Shown here piece after piece: positions 1 to 10,376 of a stretch of DNA of 64,000 nt. The stretch lies in assembly GCA_001695595.3 (NCBI GenBank), contig MBPM02000045.1:248001-312000 (forward strand), written 5' to 3'. Each line of letters starts with the position of its first letter. The stretch's first letter is position 1. Both the position numbers and the translations under genes were made by a program. This stretch comes from Plasmopara viticola (taxonomy: Eukaryota > Oomycota > Peronosporomycetes > Peronosporales > Peronosporaceae). The notes beneath the pieces are model-generated. The model was given only the letters and a program-made list of their open reading frames with translations, made no database searches and was not told where the DNA came from.

Positions 1-350
1 GACAGTAAGCGAGCTGTACTGATTGTTTCTGGGCAGCTTATGTTTACCGAATGGAACTACCTCGCTCTTGACTAGAAACTGCTTGCCACGAAGTAAACAA
101 TGGTAAAATCTTGAGTGCAGCTTTTAGGCTAAGAGTTGTTTGTGGTCGATTGAATTCACATAATCCTGGAGACGGCGGTAATGAACGCCCATCTTGTCGC
201 CAGAAATGACAAAATGGGTTAAATTCTACGCAAACTATAGCTTACGTATTGAACACAATTATGGAAACTGCAATGTTTTTGCAGACACGCTTTAGCGTGG
301 CTCAGACTAAAAGTTGATTCACAACAGCAGGATTGAAAGCTCTACAGACG

Positions 351-479
351 CACAACTATAAATATTAATACTAATAACGACGATAGGACTCGAACCTACA
401 GCATTAGGATTATGATTCCCATGCTCTACCATTGAGCTACACCGTTTTAACACAATTAAATATATAGATATAGAAAAAA
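351..479. other. Insertion of probable mitochondrial origin (NUMT) carrying a tRNA
   Basis: This AT-rich stretch interrupts block R1. In the other copies (about 21460-21500 and 33235-33265) the flanking sequences, ending in ctacrgacg and starting with gatgcaaa, are joined by only about ten bases, so the extra 120-130 bases are an insertion. It holds a complete-looking tRNA and otherwise A/T-rich flanks, unlike the surrounding repeat. Transfer from the mitochondrial genome by end-joining repair is the simplest explanation. That origin is an inference from composition and from the empty sites. Confidence 0.6.
376..446 (-). tRNA. tRNA with CAU anticodon (Met, or Ile if lysidine-modified)
   Basis: Read on the minus strand, the acceptor stem AACGGTG pairs with CGTCGTT through seven pairs, three of them G-U. 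The D arm is GCTC-loop-GAGC with a seven-base loop containing GG. The anticodon stem TGGGA/TCCTA encloses the loop ATCATAA, giving CAU. The T arm GTAGG/CCTAT encloses the canonical TTCGAGT loop. The A at 376 would be the discriminator base. All stems close, so the cloverleaf is plausible, but the many G-U pairs and AT-rich flanks look organellar. It may be a silent passenger of the inserted fragment. Confidence 0.75.
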
Positions 480-1252
480 ATAGATGCAAACTTATGCCTT
501 ATTTGCAAGAAATTGTTGCAGGTGAAGGTGCTAAAGCTGAGGAACTGAACCTTTGACAGCGACAATAATTGCAACGCTATAAGAGTACAGAAAACTTGTT
601 TTACAATCAATCAAACAAAAAGATCCATCGCGAGTCCCTATTTTTAAATCTTAGAGGCCTGATAAATCATGTATACGTGAAGATACGTGTTGCTTTGATA
701 AGCGGTCCTATTTTTTGGAAGCAGACGTTTTGTTTGAACGAGGATGCGAGGAGCTGTGACATCTACCAGGATGTGAAATTTGCGGCTTGTGCGCCAGCTC
801 CTTCTAAAAGCTCTTTCAACAGGCGAGCTTTAGAGGCCCGTAACGGCTCGATTTTTTCGCTGACTTATCAAAATTTCTGGCACCATGAGCATTGTCCCGC
901 CTCAGCAGGAGAGTGCAGCTGTTACCTATCAAAGCCAGTATGGCTACCGAAAAAGTAGCAACAATGTTAACATTAATGAATATGATATTCAGACAAATGT
1001 GGTCTTGCGGTTTACCAACGCATTTACGCAAACGCTGCTTCACAAATTCAACGTCATACAATCTACAGGGAGTAACATGTTTACTTAAGAAAAATGCGTG
1101 TTTTGAATTTGCTGTTTTTTAGCCGACTTTCAGCAGATTTAGATAGTTGTTTTTGTAAGGAAATTGGTCTCAAATTAAAGACCTTGGTGAAAAAAGTTAA
1201 AAGCTTTCCTTTCAACTTCCAATAAATTTCTGCCTCTTAGAGCTGGCAAAAT

Positions 1253-1567
1253 TTAAGGGCATTTATTGCAAAACATGTTGGCACCGTAAATATGGGAATC
1301 ATGCATATCCAACAATAAATAGCTTATAACCCTACAAATTTGTGGCATCTCAGCACACATATTGTACTTTGAGCCTTTGAGCACATGGTTGAGCCTCTCT
1401 GTCTGATCTTCATGAGAGTCGATGAACCAGCTCCCAAATATGTTTCGAACTCCACTGCTCTCACTGGGAATTTCACGCACTACGTAACTATTCTCGAGTT
1501 GACTGGTGAGCAAAAAAAAATGATCAACATCCATGACGATTTTTAAGAGCACGAGGAGCAGTGACAC
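1253..1567 (-). pseudogene. Inverted gypsy integrase C-terminal core fragment (R1)
   Basis: On the minus strand, bases 1379-1408 read DQTERLNHVL, the signature that follows the last catalytic Glu region of gypsy integrases (typically DGQTERxNRVL). Upstream residues SGVRNIFGSWF resemble the preceding helix. The frame opens without an ATG (the first codon is TTG), so this is a fragment and not a gene. It lies opposite in strand to the integrase N-terminal half a few hundred bases away. Block R3 has the same motif in the same orientation (NGQTERPNRVI, 34171-34203), and R2 has a weaker match near 22400-22440. Confidence 0.55.
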
Positions 1568-3528
1568 TATAATTTAGTTTGATTCGTTTTAATTTCTACG
1601 AGCAAACTATAAATTCGTGACCAACGGAGCTGATGTGATCGAGTTAAAAGATACGATGGGACCGTAATGTTTTTCGCATTGGGGCTGCGGCCTTGGTTTA
1701 TGCTCACCATGAGCTACGTGCAGCCCAAAGGGCCAGCCTGATAGCTTCGCAAAAAAGATTTCTATTTGATATCATTCAGCGGCTTGAATGAGTGAACGCT
1801 AGTTTCCGGCACTGAATGCTGTACGCGTCGTTCTTGCGCCTCATAAATTGTCTTGGAATGGAAAGGGTTTTGAGTGTCATTTACAAAAGCACTGAAGCTA
1901 TACTCGCTACTCTCACGTTGCGTCAGCTTAAACAAAGGACAAATGGAGAGGTACGTTTGGCATAATCTTGATCGGCCAAAACTTCTCGTTTGATTTGTGA
2001 CACATAATTCACAGCGTCATGTTTCCGTGAGCACTGCTGGAGGCGGGATCTTTAGTAGCGATCACCAGGAACCTCGAGATGAGCTCAAACAAATTCAGTC
2101 ATCTTTAGTGGCGTGTTTCTCCGTAGACGCTGGTCATTATGGTTGAAAGTATTTATAATGTGAAGGCAATCTCACTTAAGTTAGTCTTTGTACTCATAAA
2201 AATCTCTGGTTAGGGATTTTCCCTTCCCTTCACAGATAAAAATTTGATCTTGGCGACTGTGTCGCGCGGAAATACTTCTTACGAAATAGTGGCGGTAATA
2301 ATCTTAATCAAGGAGAGTAGAAGGACGATGTCCCTCCATTATGTGGCGCACTGCGTACCCTTTGCTATGATATTGCTCGCGATCGATATCCGCCGGATGC
2401 GGCCCAGGAGCTAATAAATCGTAACGCCGATTCTCTTAACTGTTTTAGCCAATACAGGCACTGGACGCCCTCCCTAGCTTCGAGATCACGAGGGCTATCC
2501 AACCTTATTTTCAAGCCAGTTGCATCTACTCGCGAGTAAATTTCTCGACTCGAGCTCATTTAAGACAACGACTGTGATTATCCGTGCTCCGAATTAGTTT
2601 TCTGCTCTGCCGATGATCTGGCCTTCTGCAGCTGTGCTCGCAAATGACCCGGTTCTCACGCTTGCGTGTTTACCGGTCCCGAGTTATAATATGTCATAAA
2701 GCGTTTTAACAGAAGTCCAATTGTGCTCGCATCCAATTAAAAGCATCAAACATGTATGTTAGCTACAACTGAAATTATCCAATCAAGCGCAGGCACATTT
2801 TTGTTTAAAAGCAGCTGTAACGAGATTGTAGATAGGTTTTTACGCCTGGCAGATATCTTTTTTATCCGCCATTCTATCGTGCGCATGTCTTAAGAAGTCC
2901 CCAATTTGTTTATGAAGGGATGACTGGTTTCTGCAAGCCGCTCGGCAATTTCGTTTGTAGCCACAACCTCTTGGTGTTAATGGATCAGAAAGCATAGCTA
3001 GCCAATTCTCGCAGAAAAATATCCAAGATTATTAGCACAGTACCACCCAGATCTATTAATGAGAGCTACGCACATGTCATCTCATGCGTATGCACCACTA
3101 ATTATATTTGATCTAGACGAGGTCGCACTTGTGACATGAGCTAGCTCACCGACTGGGCAACGCCATATTGCACTGGCAAAGGAATTTTATTCTCTTGGCT
3201 TGTACTTTAAGTCAATTTCTACTAATGAGGTCTCGTCGAGCTTTGATAAAGCATTATTTTAAGGTATAGTTCTAGGCTTTTCTAGCCTTCAGCCGTACCG
3301 TTCACTCTATTTAATAAATTTTAGCCGTGCACTATCGTCACTTACCCACGTGTCTCCTATGAAGCTTCTCCATCGAAGAAGAGACACCCCTAGCTGCTCG
3401 ATAAGCGCCATACGCTGCCAATCTTACATTTAAGAAATCCATGGTCTCGAAGAAATCTACTTGTCGAATTTGCAATGTCACGGTCAGGTATTGAAGCATC
3501 GACGTCTTACCTGTACATTTCAACTTAC
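1568..3528 (+). repeat. Block R1 continued and start of spacer S1, non-coding
   Basis: No intact gene. The sequence aligns by eye with R3 (about 34380-35735) and R4 (about 46190-47230), and in inverted orientation with 62000-62900. A short ATG-initiated frame at 2328-2414 encodes 28 residues with a hydrophobic run (VPFAMILLAIDI) before a stop. The corresponding ATG and hydrophobic run recur in R3 (35140) and R4 (46866). From about 3050 the sequence is spacer S, which is repeated at 35300-36740 and, inverted, at 30950-32410. Confidence 0.6.
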
Positions 3529-3540
3529 ATAGAGATCGTT

Positions 3541-3860
3541 TTTTCGGAAAAGGTTGGGGTGACGCCCTCCTTCCAAGCGCGGGGGCTAAATGCTTGCGCG
3601 CTTCGGGCAGGTGCTCTCGGGCATCTGCAGGTCTCTAACGAGTTCACCCTCGACGCGACGGTCTCCAGCACCGGGCGCCACCTGGGCTCTTACCAAGGCA
3701 GAGCGAAGCAGAATAATTGAAGACCCTCACGACCTCGGTGCTGGCTGCACTGCCCGCCGAACGAGACCCGACGTATGCGGACACCACTCTATGCCGTGGA
3801 CTAGCCAGACTGAGCCTAGCACGTGCATAACTTGGCAACGCGATAACGTAATACAATACA
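3541..3860 (+). mobile_element. SINE-like element, copy 1
   Basis: A 320-bp GC-rich insertion with a 3' tail of TACAA/ATACA repeats. It is flanked by a perfect 12-bp target duplication, atagagatcgtt, at 3529-3540 and 3861-3872. The matching place in copy 3 (about 35740-35760) has no insertion. It has no coding capacity, and short frames through it are fortuitous. Related copies lie at 29114-29244 (truncated), 31538-31863, 39929-40255 and 40614-40939. Size, tail and target duplications fit a SINE mobilised by a LINE. I could not identify convincing Pol III A and B boxes, so the tRNA ancestry is unproven. Confidence 0.8.
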
Positions 3861-3872
3861 ATAGAGATCGTT

Positions 3873-4556
3873 CAAGACTTAACATTAAGGATGATTATAT
3901 GACTACTATTTTTTTCATATACGTTGCGATGTACAATAACTGCTTAATCCCACAAAAAATATTCTTTTTTTTGGACTTGACACGATTTGAGTGACAGAAG
4001 TTCACTTTATTTGCTCTTTACAAATTATGCGCAGAAAGTCCTTACCTATAGGACAGTGTCAATGAAAAACTAGCAGCGACGGGAATCATATCAACTTTGC
4101 ATCGAAATCGAACAATGCTTATTTTTCTGTACAACTCTTTTCATTGCAAATGGAGTAAAATTTTGAGCAGATTGATAACATCCAGACGAAAGATTATCTC
4201 GCAAGTTTTGAGGAACCTTTGAGGCACACGCGCATTTGGAGTAGTAAATGGTAAATCTGTGTGTACCAAGATCAAAGTAAGAGTCTAAATACGCGCAACG
4301 TATGATACAGATATCACTGATCGTCTGTATTCGTCAAGATCATAACTTTTACAATTTGATGGATTTTGAGCTCATTTTAGGAGTAAGATGCAAAAGAGTG
4401 CGGCAATGAATTCATACAAGTCAAAATTTGTGTCTGCTAATATGCTTGTAGAAGATTAAATTCTTGAAAAATTTAAACTTGAGTTGGAGCAACGTTGTTG
4501 CAGGTAGCTTCAGTGGATTGAGGTGCTTTGCAAAGGAGAATAGAAAATCTTTGAAT
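3873..4556 (+). repeat. Spacer S1, non-coding
   Basis: AT-rich spacer with no convincing frame. It matches 35760-36500 of unit 3 in the same orientation and about 30990-31530 in inverted orientation (shared stretches around ctttacaaat and gacagtgtcaat). It ends at the LINE insertion site. Confidence 0.6.
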
Positions 4557-4569
4557 TGGCTGCGGAAAA

Positions 4570-4939
4570 CGTAGAGAGGCAGACGATTCTATTTGTCAGT
4601 TTATTGGCGACTAGATGTCTGTATGATCCTAAGCCTGGTTAGCAGTGCCAGTTCCAGGTCCTGGTTCAGTGGATGTACGGGGCTCGTCTCCGTCGGAGAC
4701 TTCTCTGTGGGTTTTTTCTCCAGCTCGTGTTGACACAGATGGAGTCTAGTCCTTTTTTTTTACTTGTCTGGTGTTCTTCTTTCACGCGTCGCTAAAGCTC
4801 GTAGTTGCTGCAGGCCGGTCGACCAAAACTCGAGCACGCTCCCTTCGACGGTAATCGCTTCCTGTTCGGAGACGACTCTGTTCCATTGTAACCATAGGCT
4901 GGTGATGCAGATACTGCATAGAGCCCGCCACATCCTTTC
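4570..4939 (-). other. LINE 3' untranslated region
   Basis: After the last ORF2 frame the minus strand has about 370 bases without coding signal. They include an A-run around 4748-4760 and an AATAAA near 4600, and end at the target duplication. This is the expected position of the 3' UTR. Confidence 0.6.
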
Positions 4940-6192
4940 TCATTCCAAGCCGTACTTCCTTTCTTCACTCGGATGATCTTTGCTCAATTTGGCCTTGATG
5001 ACCCGCGACAATTCTGGTGCTTTCCTGCTGTCACACGCTTGCTGGAATCTGTCCATTTGCTGGAGTTTCCATTGCTCGCCAGTCCAATGACACACTAGTT
5101 TCTGCCAACATGCTTGAGCGCATGAAAAGTTCCAAAATATGTGCTCGAGCGTCTCCTTTTGTCCGTGACAGCACTGTAGTTTGCGACAGCTGTCGTCCAG
5201 TCGCCGGTTTTCGTGATACAGATTGAGGTGCTGTAGTACTATTCGATAGCTGACCCAAAGTTGGTACGCTGTGAGCTTATTGTTGTGAGCCCATAGCTGC
5301 TTGGGTGTTTGGGTCATTGCTGCTGCTTGCCAGGTACTCGTTCGCACTACTTCCCCCAGCCGGGCGACTGTGGTGTCCATTTTGATATCTTCTCGATATC
5401 TTTTGAACGCCTGCTTCTTGATCACTGCTAACACATGACGGTTTTTTGCCGTCGAATTTGGTACAGTCCATGGAAAACCATGAAGTGTCGGGTGTGCCAT
5501 GAAAACGATGTTTCCATCTCGCTCATGCCGTCGTTGTTGGGTTACTGTTTCAGCTCGAACTCCGAGATTCTTTGTCCTGTCTGACTGATTCCCCGGATGC
5601 TGCCCCCTGCGAGGATCACCCACTTGTACTTATTACGAAGTTGTGGTTGATACCGCATGGTCGCCTCGGTCCCGGTTCGCAGCGTATCTCCTACTGCCAA
5701 AGGAGGGCTTCTGCTGAGGATGGTTATTCTCCATCTGCGCAGTTTTGGTTGATGATGACCAATGTCCGTCGAGTATGGTATGTGCATCGTATACGATCGA
5801 TTGCTCCTTCTTGTGATATGGAGCTCCTCCAGCGTGCAGCTCACGATTCTATCGTATTTCCTGCTCGTTAGCATCGCTCCGGTCTCATCCTTAATGGCTG
5901 GGTTAAAGCTCCAGTGACAGGCGGGCCAAAACGTCTCTTCCTCTGGTGTTCTCATCCGCATCAACTCAGAAAGGGGTTCCTTTAGTACTACGTGCCATTC
6001 CCCATCCTTCGTCCAGCTCGCCGCTGTTGCTGCTATTTCTTTCAGCCGTTGTCGCCGCTTCAGAATGGTTGCTACCTCTTCTTTCTCCGGCACTAGCCAG
6101 CTACCGACGAGCTGTTGCGAGGTAACGCCCGGTGTGTTTGTCCTGCCGCCTTGTTTGTGTCTGCTTTCCTGTCGTGGTGAGACTCCACTCAT
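4940..6192 (-). pseudogene. LINE ORF2 C-terminal region with zf-RVT-like domain
   Basis: Two overlapping frames (5542-6192 and 4940-5623) follow the reverse transcriptase. The second contains QLWVSYRIVLQHLNLYHENR and then CCHGQKETLEHIFWNFSCAQ, matching the Cys/His pattern of the zinc-binding domain found after many LINE reverse transcriptases (zf-RVT: C..C..E...H.F..C..A..W). The shift between frames near 5550-5620 shows at least one indel. It would have formed the end of the ORF2 polyprotein. A run at 6193-6620 joins it to the RT but is frame-broken. Confidence 0.75.
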
Positions 6193-6624
6193 CCATGGTT
6201 GGGTTGCTCCACGAAAGGCCCACGCTCTACATGCTGCGTAGTAGGTGTCGTGCCGCTGTACTAGCCACTGAATGGCATGCTTTGCTCGTTAAAGTTTGCA
6301 CGCAATCTCGGTGGATGCTAGTCCGACACCTCCTGCCTGCTTCGGTGTGAACAGAAGCCCCGGATTTATTTTGTGTCGGCTTGTAGCTATACTCGTTGAA
6401 TGCTGCCAGAGAAACTGCTTTTAGATGTTGCGTAAATGCTTAGCTGCCCACTGCAGCATCTCGAATGCTGCCGCTGTAAACAGAATAGACGGCAACAGGA
6501 TGACGTTGAGAAGGACAACCCGATTCTCGACGCTGTTTGAAAGTTGCGCCGCTGTTGCCAGTCTTTCTTACACTGTGCGAATGCGGGCAGCCCAGTTCGG
6601 ATCCGTGAGCGGTCCGGTGCCAAC

Positions 6625-7652
6625 TTAATAGCCTAGGTATCGCACAGCTTCCCCACCTGGTAACACCGGTATTCCGTGTATTTCTTTCATCTCCATCGCT
6701 GTGTTGAGAAAGATGGCCTTGCTCTTTGTCGGTTGCACTTGGAGGCCTGATAGTTCTCCAAATCGTTGCACCAGTGCTATTACTCGGAGTAGTTGACGCA
6801 CTTCTTGGAGGTAGACGGTTGAATCATCAACGAACGCCGAAAACTTGTGCATCTTCCCTCTAGTTCCTGGCACATGGACCCTTTCTGAATGGTTGTCCTA
6901 CTGAATTGATAACGCAAGCACCTCAACTGCGAGAATAAAAAGCAGGGGGGCTAATGGACAGCCTTGACGGATGCCTGATACCGCCTCCTGCGGTTCTGAT
7001 AGCTCCCCGTTGACTAGAAATCGCGCCGTGTTTCCATCATGCAGCTTCCTCAGCATCCGCACAAACATCGGCGAAAATTCAACACGAAGGAGTACGAGAA
7101 ACAAAAAATCTCGCGCGACCGTATCATAAGCCTTCTTGAAATTCAGCTGCAAGATTACTCTTCTTGATGCTGCTGCAAGCTCTGGTTCTGCCTTCGCTGT
7201 GGCAAGGATAGCGAGCATCATCATCACGGTTTTCATCATTTGGCGTCCGTGGACGAACCCTTGTTGCGATGACCCGATAGCTTTGCCCATGACTCGCTGA
7301 GCTCGGGCGGCCAATACTTTGGTAACTATTTTGTAGGCGGTTCGGAGTAGCGAGATCAGACGATAGTTCATCGCATCATCCGAATCGCCGCTCTTCATGA
7401 GGGGAATGATGAGAGCCTCCAGAAAGATTGGGGTGGCTCACCTCCCTTGAGTAACACGTTGCTGAAAGACGTGAGCGCTGGCACGAAGATGGACTGTGTG
7501 TCCTTGGAGAAATCATTGTTAAGACCATCTGCGTCCGCTGGTTTGTGCCGATTAAGGGCTGACATTGCATCCATGACCTCTTGCTCCACTACTGGATTCA
7601 CGAGAAGGTTGTTGTCCGTTGGCGAAAGCTTCCGGTCAGCAGGTATCTGCAC
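6625..7652 (-). pseudogene. LINE reverse transcriptase domain
   Basis: The pieces are 7395-7652, 6898-7398 and 6625-6873 on the minus strand. Recognisable RT blocks, in order, are: the fingers region with [40 protein letters not shown]; motif [11 protein letters not shown] with the catalytic Asp; motif [14 protein letters not shown]; and motif C FSAFVDDSTVYL with the DD pair. All catalytic Asp residues survive, but the domain is interrupted near 7397 and 6880 by a frame change and a stop, so no complete polymerase can be made. Confidence 0.9.
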
Positions 7653-8270
7653 GAACTTATCAAATTCACGCTCGAGGTCAGCATCCGGAATTTAGCTATA
7701 AATAGTGCCCAGCATCGGAGACCATTCACTTGCAAATTTGGTCGCTAGGGTCATTCCACGCTGAGATCCTCCACCATGAATGTGCCGGACATTTGCAATT
7801 GTTTGATCACGCTCCCAATTTGACGCCCGCTTGAAAACCTACCAAAGGCGGTCTGTTGTCCGTTCTAGTCGTTGACCGAGATGGATGATATGTTCAGCTC
7901 TTCGCTCTTCCTTGGTGACCCCGTGCGGATCTTTTCTCGTGAGTAAGTGTACTCGACTCTGGACGTTTAATTAAGGCTTGAACGCTTTCCGCCTCTTCTT
8001 TTCTTGCTAAATGAGCCGACCAATGCACGTTCCGCATTTCTGCACCGTGCTATCCGATGATTGAAGAGTCTCCTGTCGCCCAATGCCTTCCTCTACAAGG
8101 GCATCCAGCAGCGCCTCTTGTACACGCTCTAACTGAGATGATTGGATGGGGTATACAATCCCGCGTTTCTTCGCATTGGTGCTTTCTTGAGGCTGTGTTC
8201 CCTCTAGATGCAACATACTCGTTGGTGATTCGATGGTGTGGAGGGATCGAGGACTGATAACCACTGCACT
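7653..8270 (-). pseudogene. LINE ORF2 linker between endonuclease and RT, frame-broken
   Basis: By position this is the endonuclease-to-RT linker. Minus-strand frames such as 8007-8264 and 8050-8295 are short and overlap in different phases. I see no catalytic motif. It is included because the two flanking domains belong to one ancestral polyprotein. Confidence 0.5.
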
Positions 8271-9166
8271 CTAGCCGTCCACGTATCCGGTACATAAAGT
8301 CGGTCTAATCTGCTTGCTGTCTAAGAACTCCGTATTATCCAGTTGGTCTGCTCCATCCTCCGTTTGCCCCGCAAGGGTGCAGGCGTCTTCCAGGTGAAGC
8401 TGGCGAAGTAGGTCTGGTAGAGCCACGCTTTCAGCCCGAACAGTCTGCTTGCCTCCAAGTCTATCTAACACTGGACTGAGGACGCAATTAAAATCGCCGG
8501 TGAGGATAGTCTCTCGATCTTCCCGTGGCCATAACTGTAGCTGCCCATAGAATAGCTCTCGTTCTTGGTGGCTGATCGGAGCGTAGACATTGACAAGAGG
8601 TTGTTTTTGTGGCTTGATCGCGATGACCCTCCGCGTCCAACGATCTTGAAGCCACGGTGATACCTGATCCGCTATGCTGGGATGTAAAAGGATAGCTACA
8701 CCTCCCGCTTTGGTGTTGCCGATGTTCCAATACGACAACTGAGTGCTGTCTTCGTGGTATGTTGGCCCCATAGACGTCTACAATCCGATTGTAATTTTTC
8801 TGCTTCTGCTACTGTGCTGACATGCGTTTCCTGGATCATTTACACGAGAGGAGCTTCATGGCGGGGTGTTCTCCTCCAGGCTTCCATCCAGCGCATTTCG
8901 TTCTTTTTCTCTAAACCACGGACGTTCTGAGTCTCCAATCTCCACTGATTTTTGGATCGTGCCCGTCTGCACCTCTTCTTTTCCACTGGCTTACGATCTT
9001 GCATACATACATGACGTCCATAGACGTCCCCTGTAGCTCCATTGTTCATACTCATTGGGGCTACAGCTGTGAGCTCTGGGCTGCCCTTAATACTCCTGTT
9101 TCCACTCCCTTCCTCCGCGCTCCACAGCGTCAGAGAAGAACCGGGCAACTTCATCCCAGTTTTCAT
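8271..9166 (-). pseudogene. LINE endonuclease domain (EEP/AP-type)
   Basis: On the minus strand 8840-9166 reads LETQNVRGLEKKNEMRW, the start of an exonuclease-endonuclease-phosphatase fold (N-V-R-G-L). Around 8820-8845 the sequence MIQETHV gives the catalytic Glu motif QETH. The frame 8271-8771 continues with VAILLHP, VNVYAPI and then ETILTGDFNCVL, the GDFN metal-binding motif. Order and spacing fit LINE endonucleases. A frame change between the 8840 and 8771 pieces breaks the gene. The enzyme would nick target DNA for target-primed reverse transcription. Confidence 0.88.
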
Positions 9167-9434
9167 CGCGGTGGGATGCCGAAGAAGCTTCTCGGTATCC
9201 TGCGTTCATGTCGAGCGCGCGCAAGTGCCGCGTCAACTTGGAGATGCAGCTATTATCCTGCTCCTCTTCGCTTCCTGTGAATACGCGAAGCTCCTTCTCG
9301 TAGATGACGGCGCACAGTAAATGTTGCGCTAGACGTAATTTGTTTTTAACGTCGCACAGCTTAAGGATGTGATCTTTCCCATAGTTTTTGCTCCGCATGC
9401 GTATCCAGACGTCACTGTTGTCAAGAAGAAGGGC

Positions 9435-10319
9435 TTATTGTTGCGGAAGCGGCCTCGTTAGTTTGGCCATCCACTCGTCAATCCATTTACTGGTTAAGCT
9501 GTTGGTTGTCTGCCTTCGGTGAGCATCCAGACGGCCGTGCATACATTTGTATCTCCAGGCTGCTGTCCAGACCAATAGTAATTGATCTTCCAACGAATAA
9601 AGCGCCTTTTCAAAGAATTTGAAGAGTTGACACATGAGGACTAGTTTGACAGGTTCTCGTTGTGCAGTGTATCGCCACTCCTGCACCGTACTCGTTATCA
9701 GCGAAATTGGTGCCGTTGCTTTTGTCGGCCACACTTCGCCTAACTTCTTCCAGTGTTCTGCATAGTTTGTAGAGCTGCATCGCTCCTGGTCCGCCTTGCT
9801 TGCGCCCGAGATCAGCTCATCGGTCATCGGCTCCGCAGTCGACGATGCGTGCTATGTCTTGGACTTCATGATACGGCGAATACGTTCCGCTTCCATTGAA
9901 GTCAGGGTGTGCAGCCGCTTAGATGCTTTGGTCTCTGTCGTCTTGACACGGCTTGTCGTCCCTCGAACGTGCATTAGCCCATGCGCATAATTGGCGCTGG
10001 ACAACCTGTGTGACGAATAGAAATCCCCGTCTGGACCAGCGATTGGAGAGATGTGCAGATCGCGTTCTTCCTGCTGAGCTTTAGCCGCCCCTGCTTGTAA
10101 TTGTCTCAGCGTTTCATGCGGGATCTGATATTGTTGCATGAGGGCTGCTACCTCGTCGGAGGCCTCGGCAGACAAGTCCATCACCCGCCATTGCTCTCTT
10201 TCGGGAAGTGAGAGTCGAGACGCAGTGTTGACCAGGAACGATAACAGTACAATGTATCGTGTTGGTTCCACCTGTTCTAAGACGAGATGAATCTCACACT
10301 TGACGTCGTGCAAGATCAT
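9435..10319 (-). pseudogene. LINE region between OTU domain and endonuclease, unassigned
   Basis: Two adjacent minus-strand frames, 9852-10319 (155 aa) and 9435-9827 (130 aa), lie between the OTU-like and endonuclease domains. They are rich in Glu, Gln and Arg and look coding (for example RLSLPEREQWRVMDLSAEAS), but I recognise no domain. The neighbouring frame 9087-9398 bridges towards the endonuclease start. They probably belonged to the end of ORF1 or to an extra ORF of the LINE. Confidence 0.5.
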
Positions 10320-10376
10320 TATTCCAGCGAGCTTGCTTCGAAGTTTGGCGATGTTGCCGTCCCATTGCGAGTGTAT

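Larger units (their letters stand above)
1..1110 (+). pseudogene. Ty3/gypsy pol remnant, RNase H end and integrase N-terminus (block R1)
   Basis: Decayed plus-strand pol sequence. Bases 245-295 read RIEHNYGNCNVFADTL then a stop, which fits the end of a gypsy RNase H domain (usual form N-V-x-A-D-A-L-S-R). Around 739-800 the reading NEDARSCDIYQDVKFAACAP fits the integrase HHCC zinc-binding region, with the second Cys of the CxxC pair changed to Tyr. Around 890-1060 the reading ATEKVATMLTLMNMIF fits the start of the integrase core. Stops and frame changes throughout make it inactive. The same block recurs near 21130, 32890, 44960 and 61000, and the copies differ from each other by many substitutions and indels, so the duplication is old. 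Family assignment is by motif recognition. Confidence 0.7.

Noticed and set aside
569..958. 129-codon plus-strand frame as a gene
   Set aside because: It starts with TTG and covers an integrase zinc-region relic with a lost Cys. It is a pseudogene fragment.
3475..3994. Open frames of 81 and 134 codons through the SINE, with related frames in the other copies
   Set aside because: They are chance readings of a non-coding repeat and run across its target duplication into flanking DNA.
5017..6350. Plus-strand frames across the LINE (69-99 codons)
   Set aside because: They are antisense shadows of ORF2 with no domain signal, whereas the minus strand carries clear LINE motifs.
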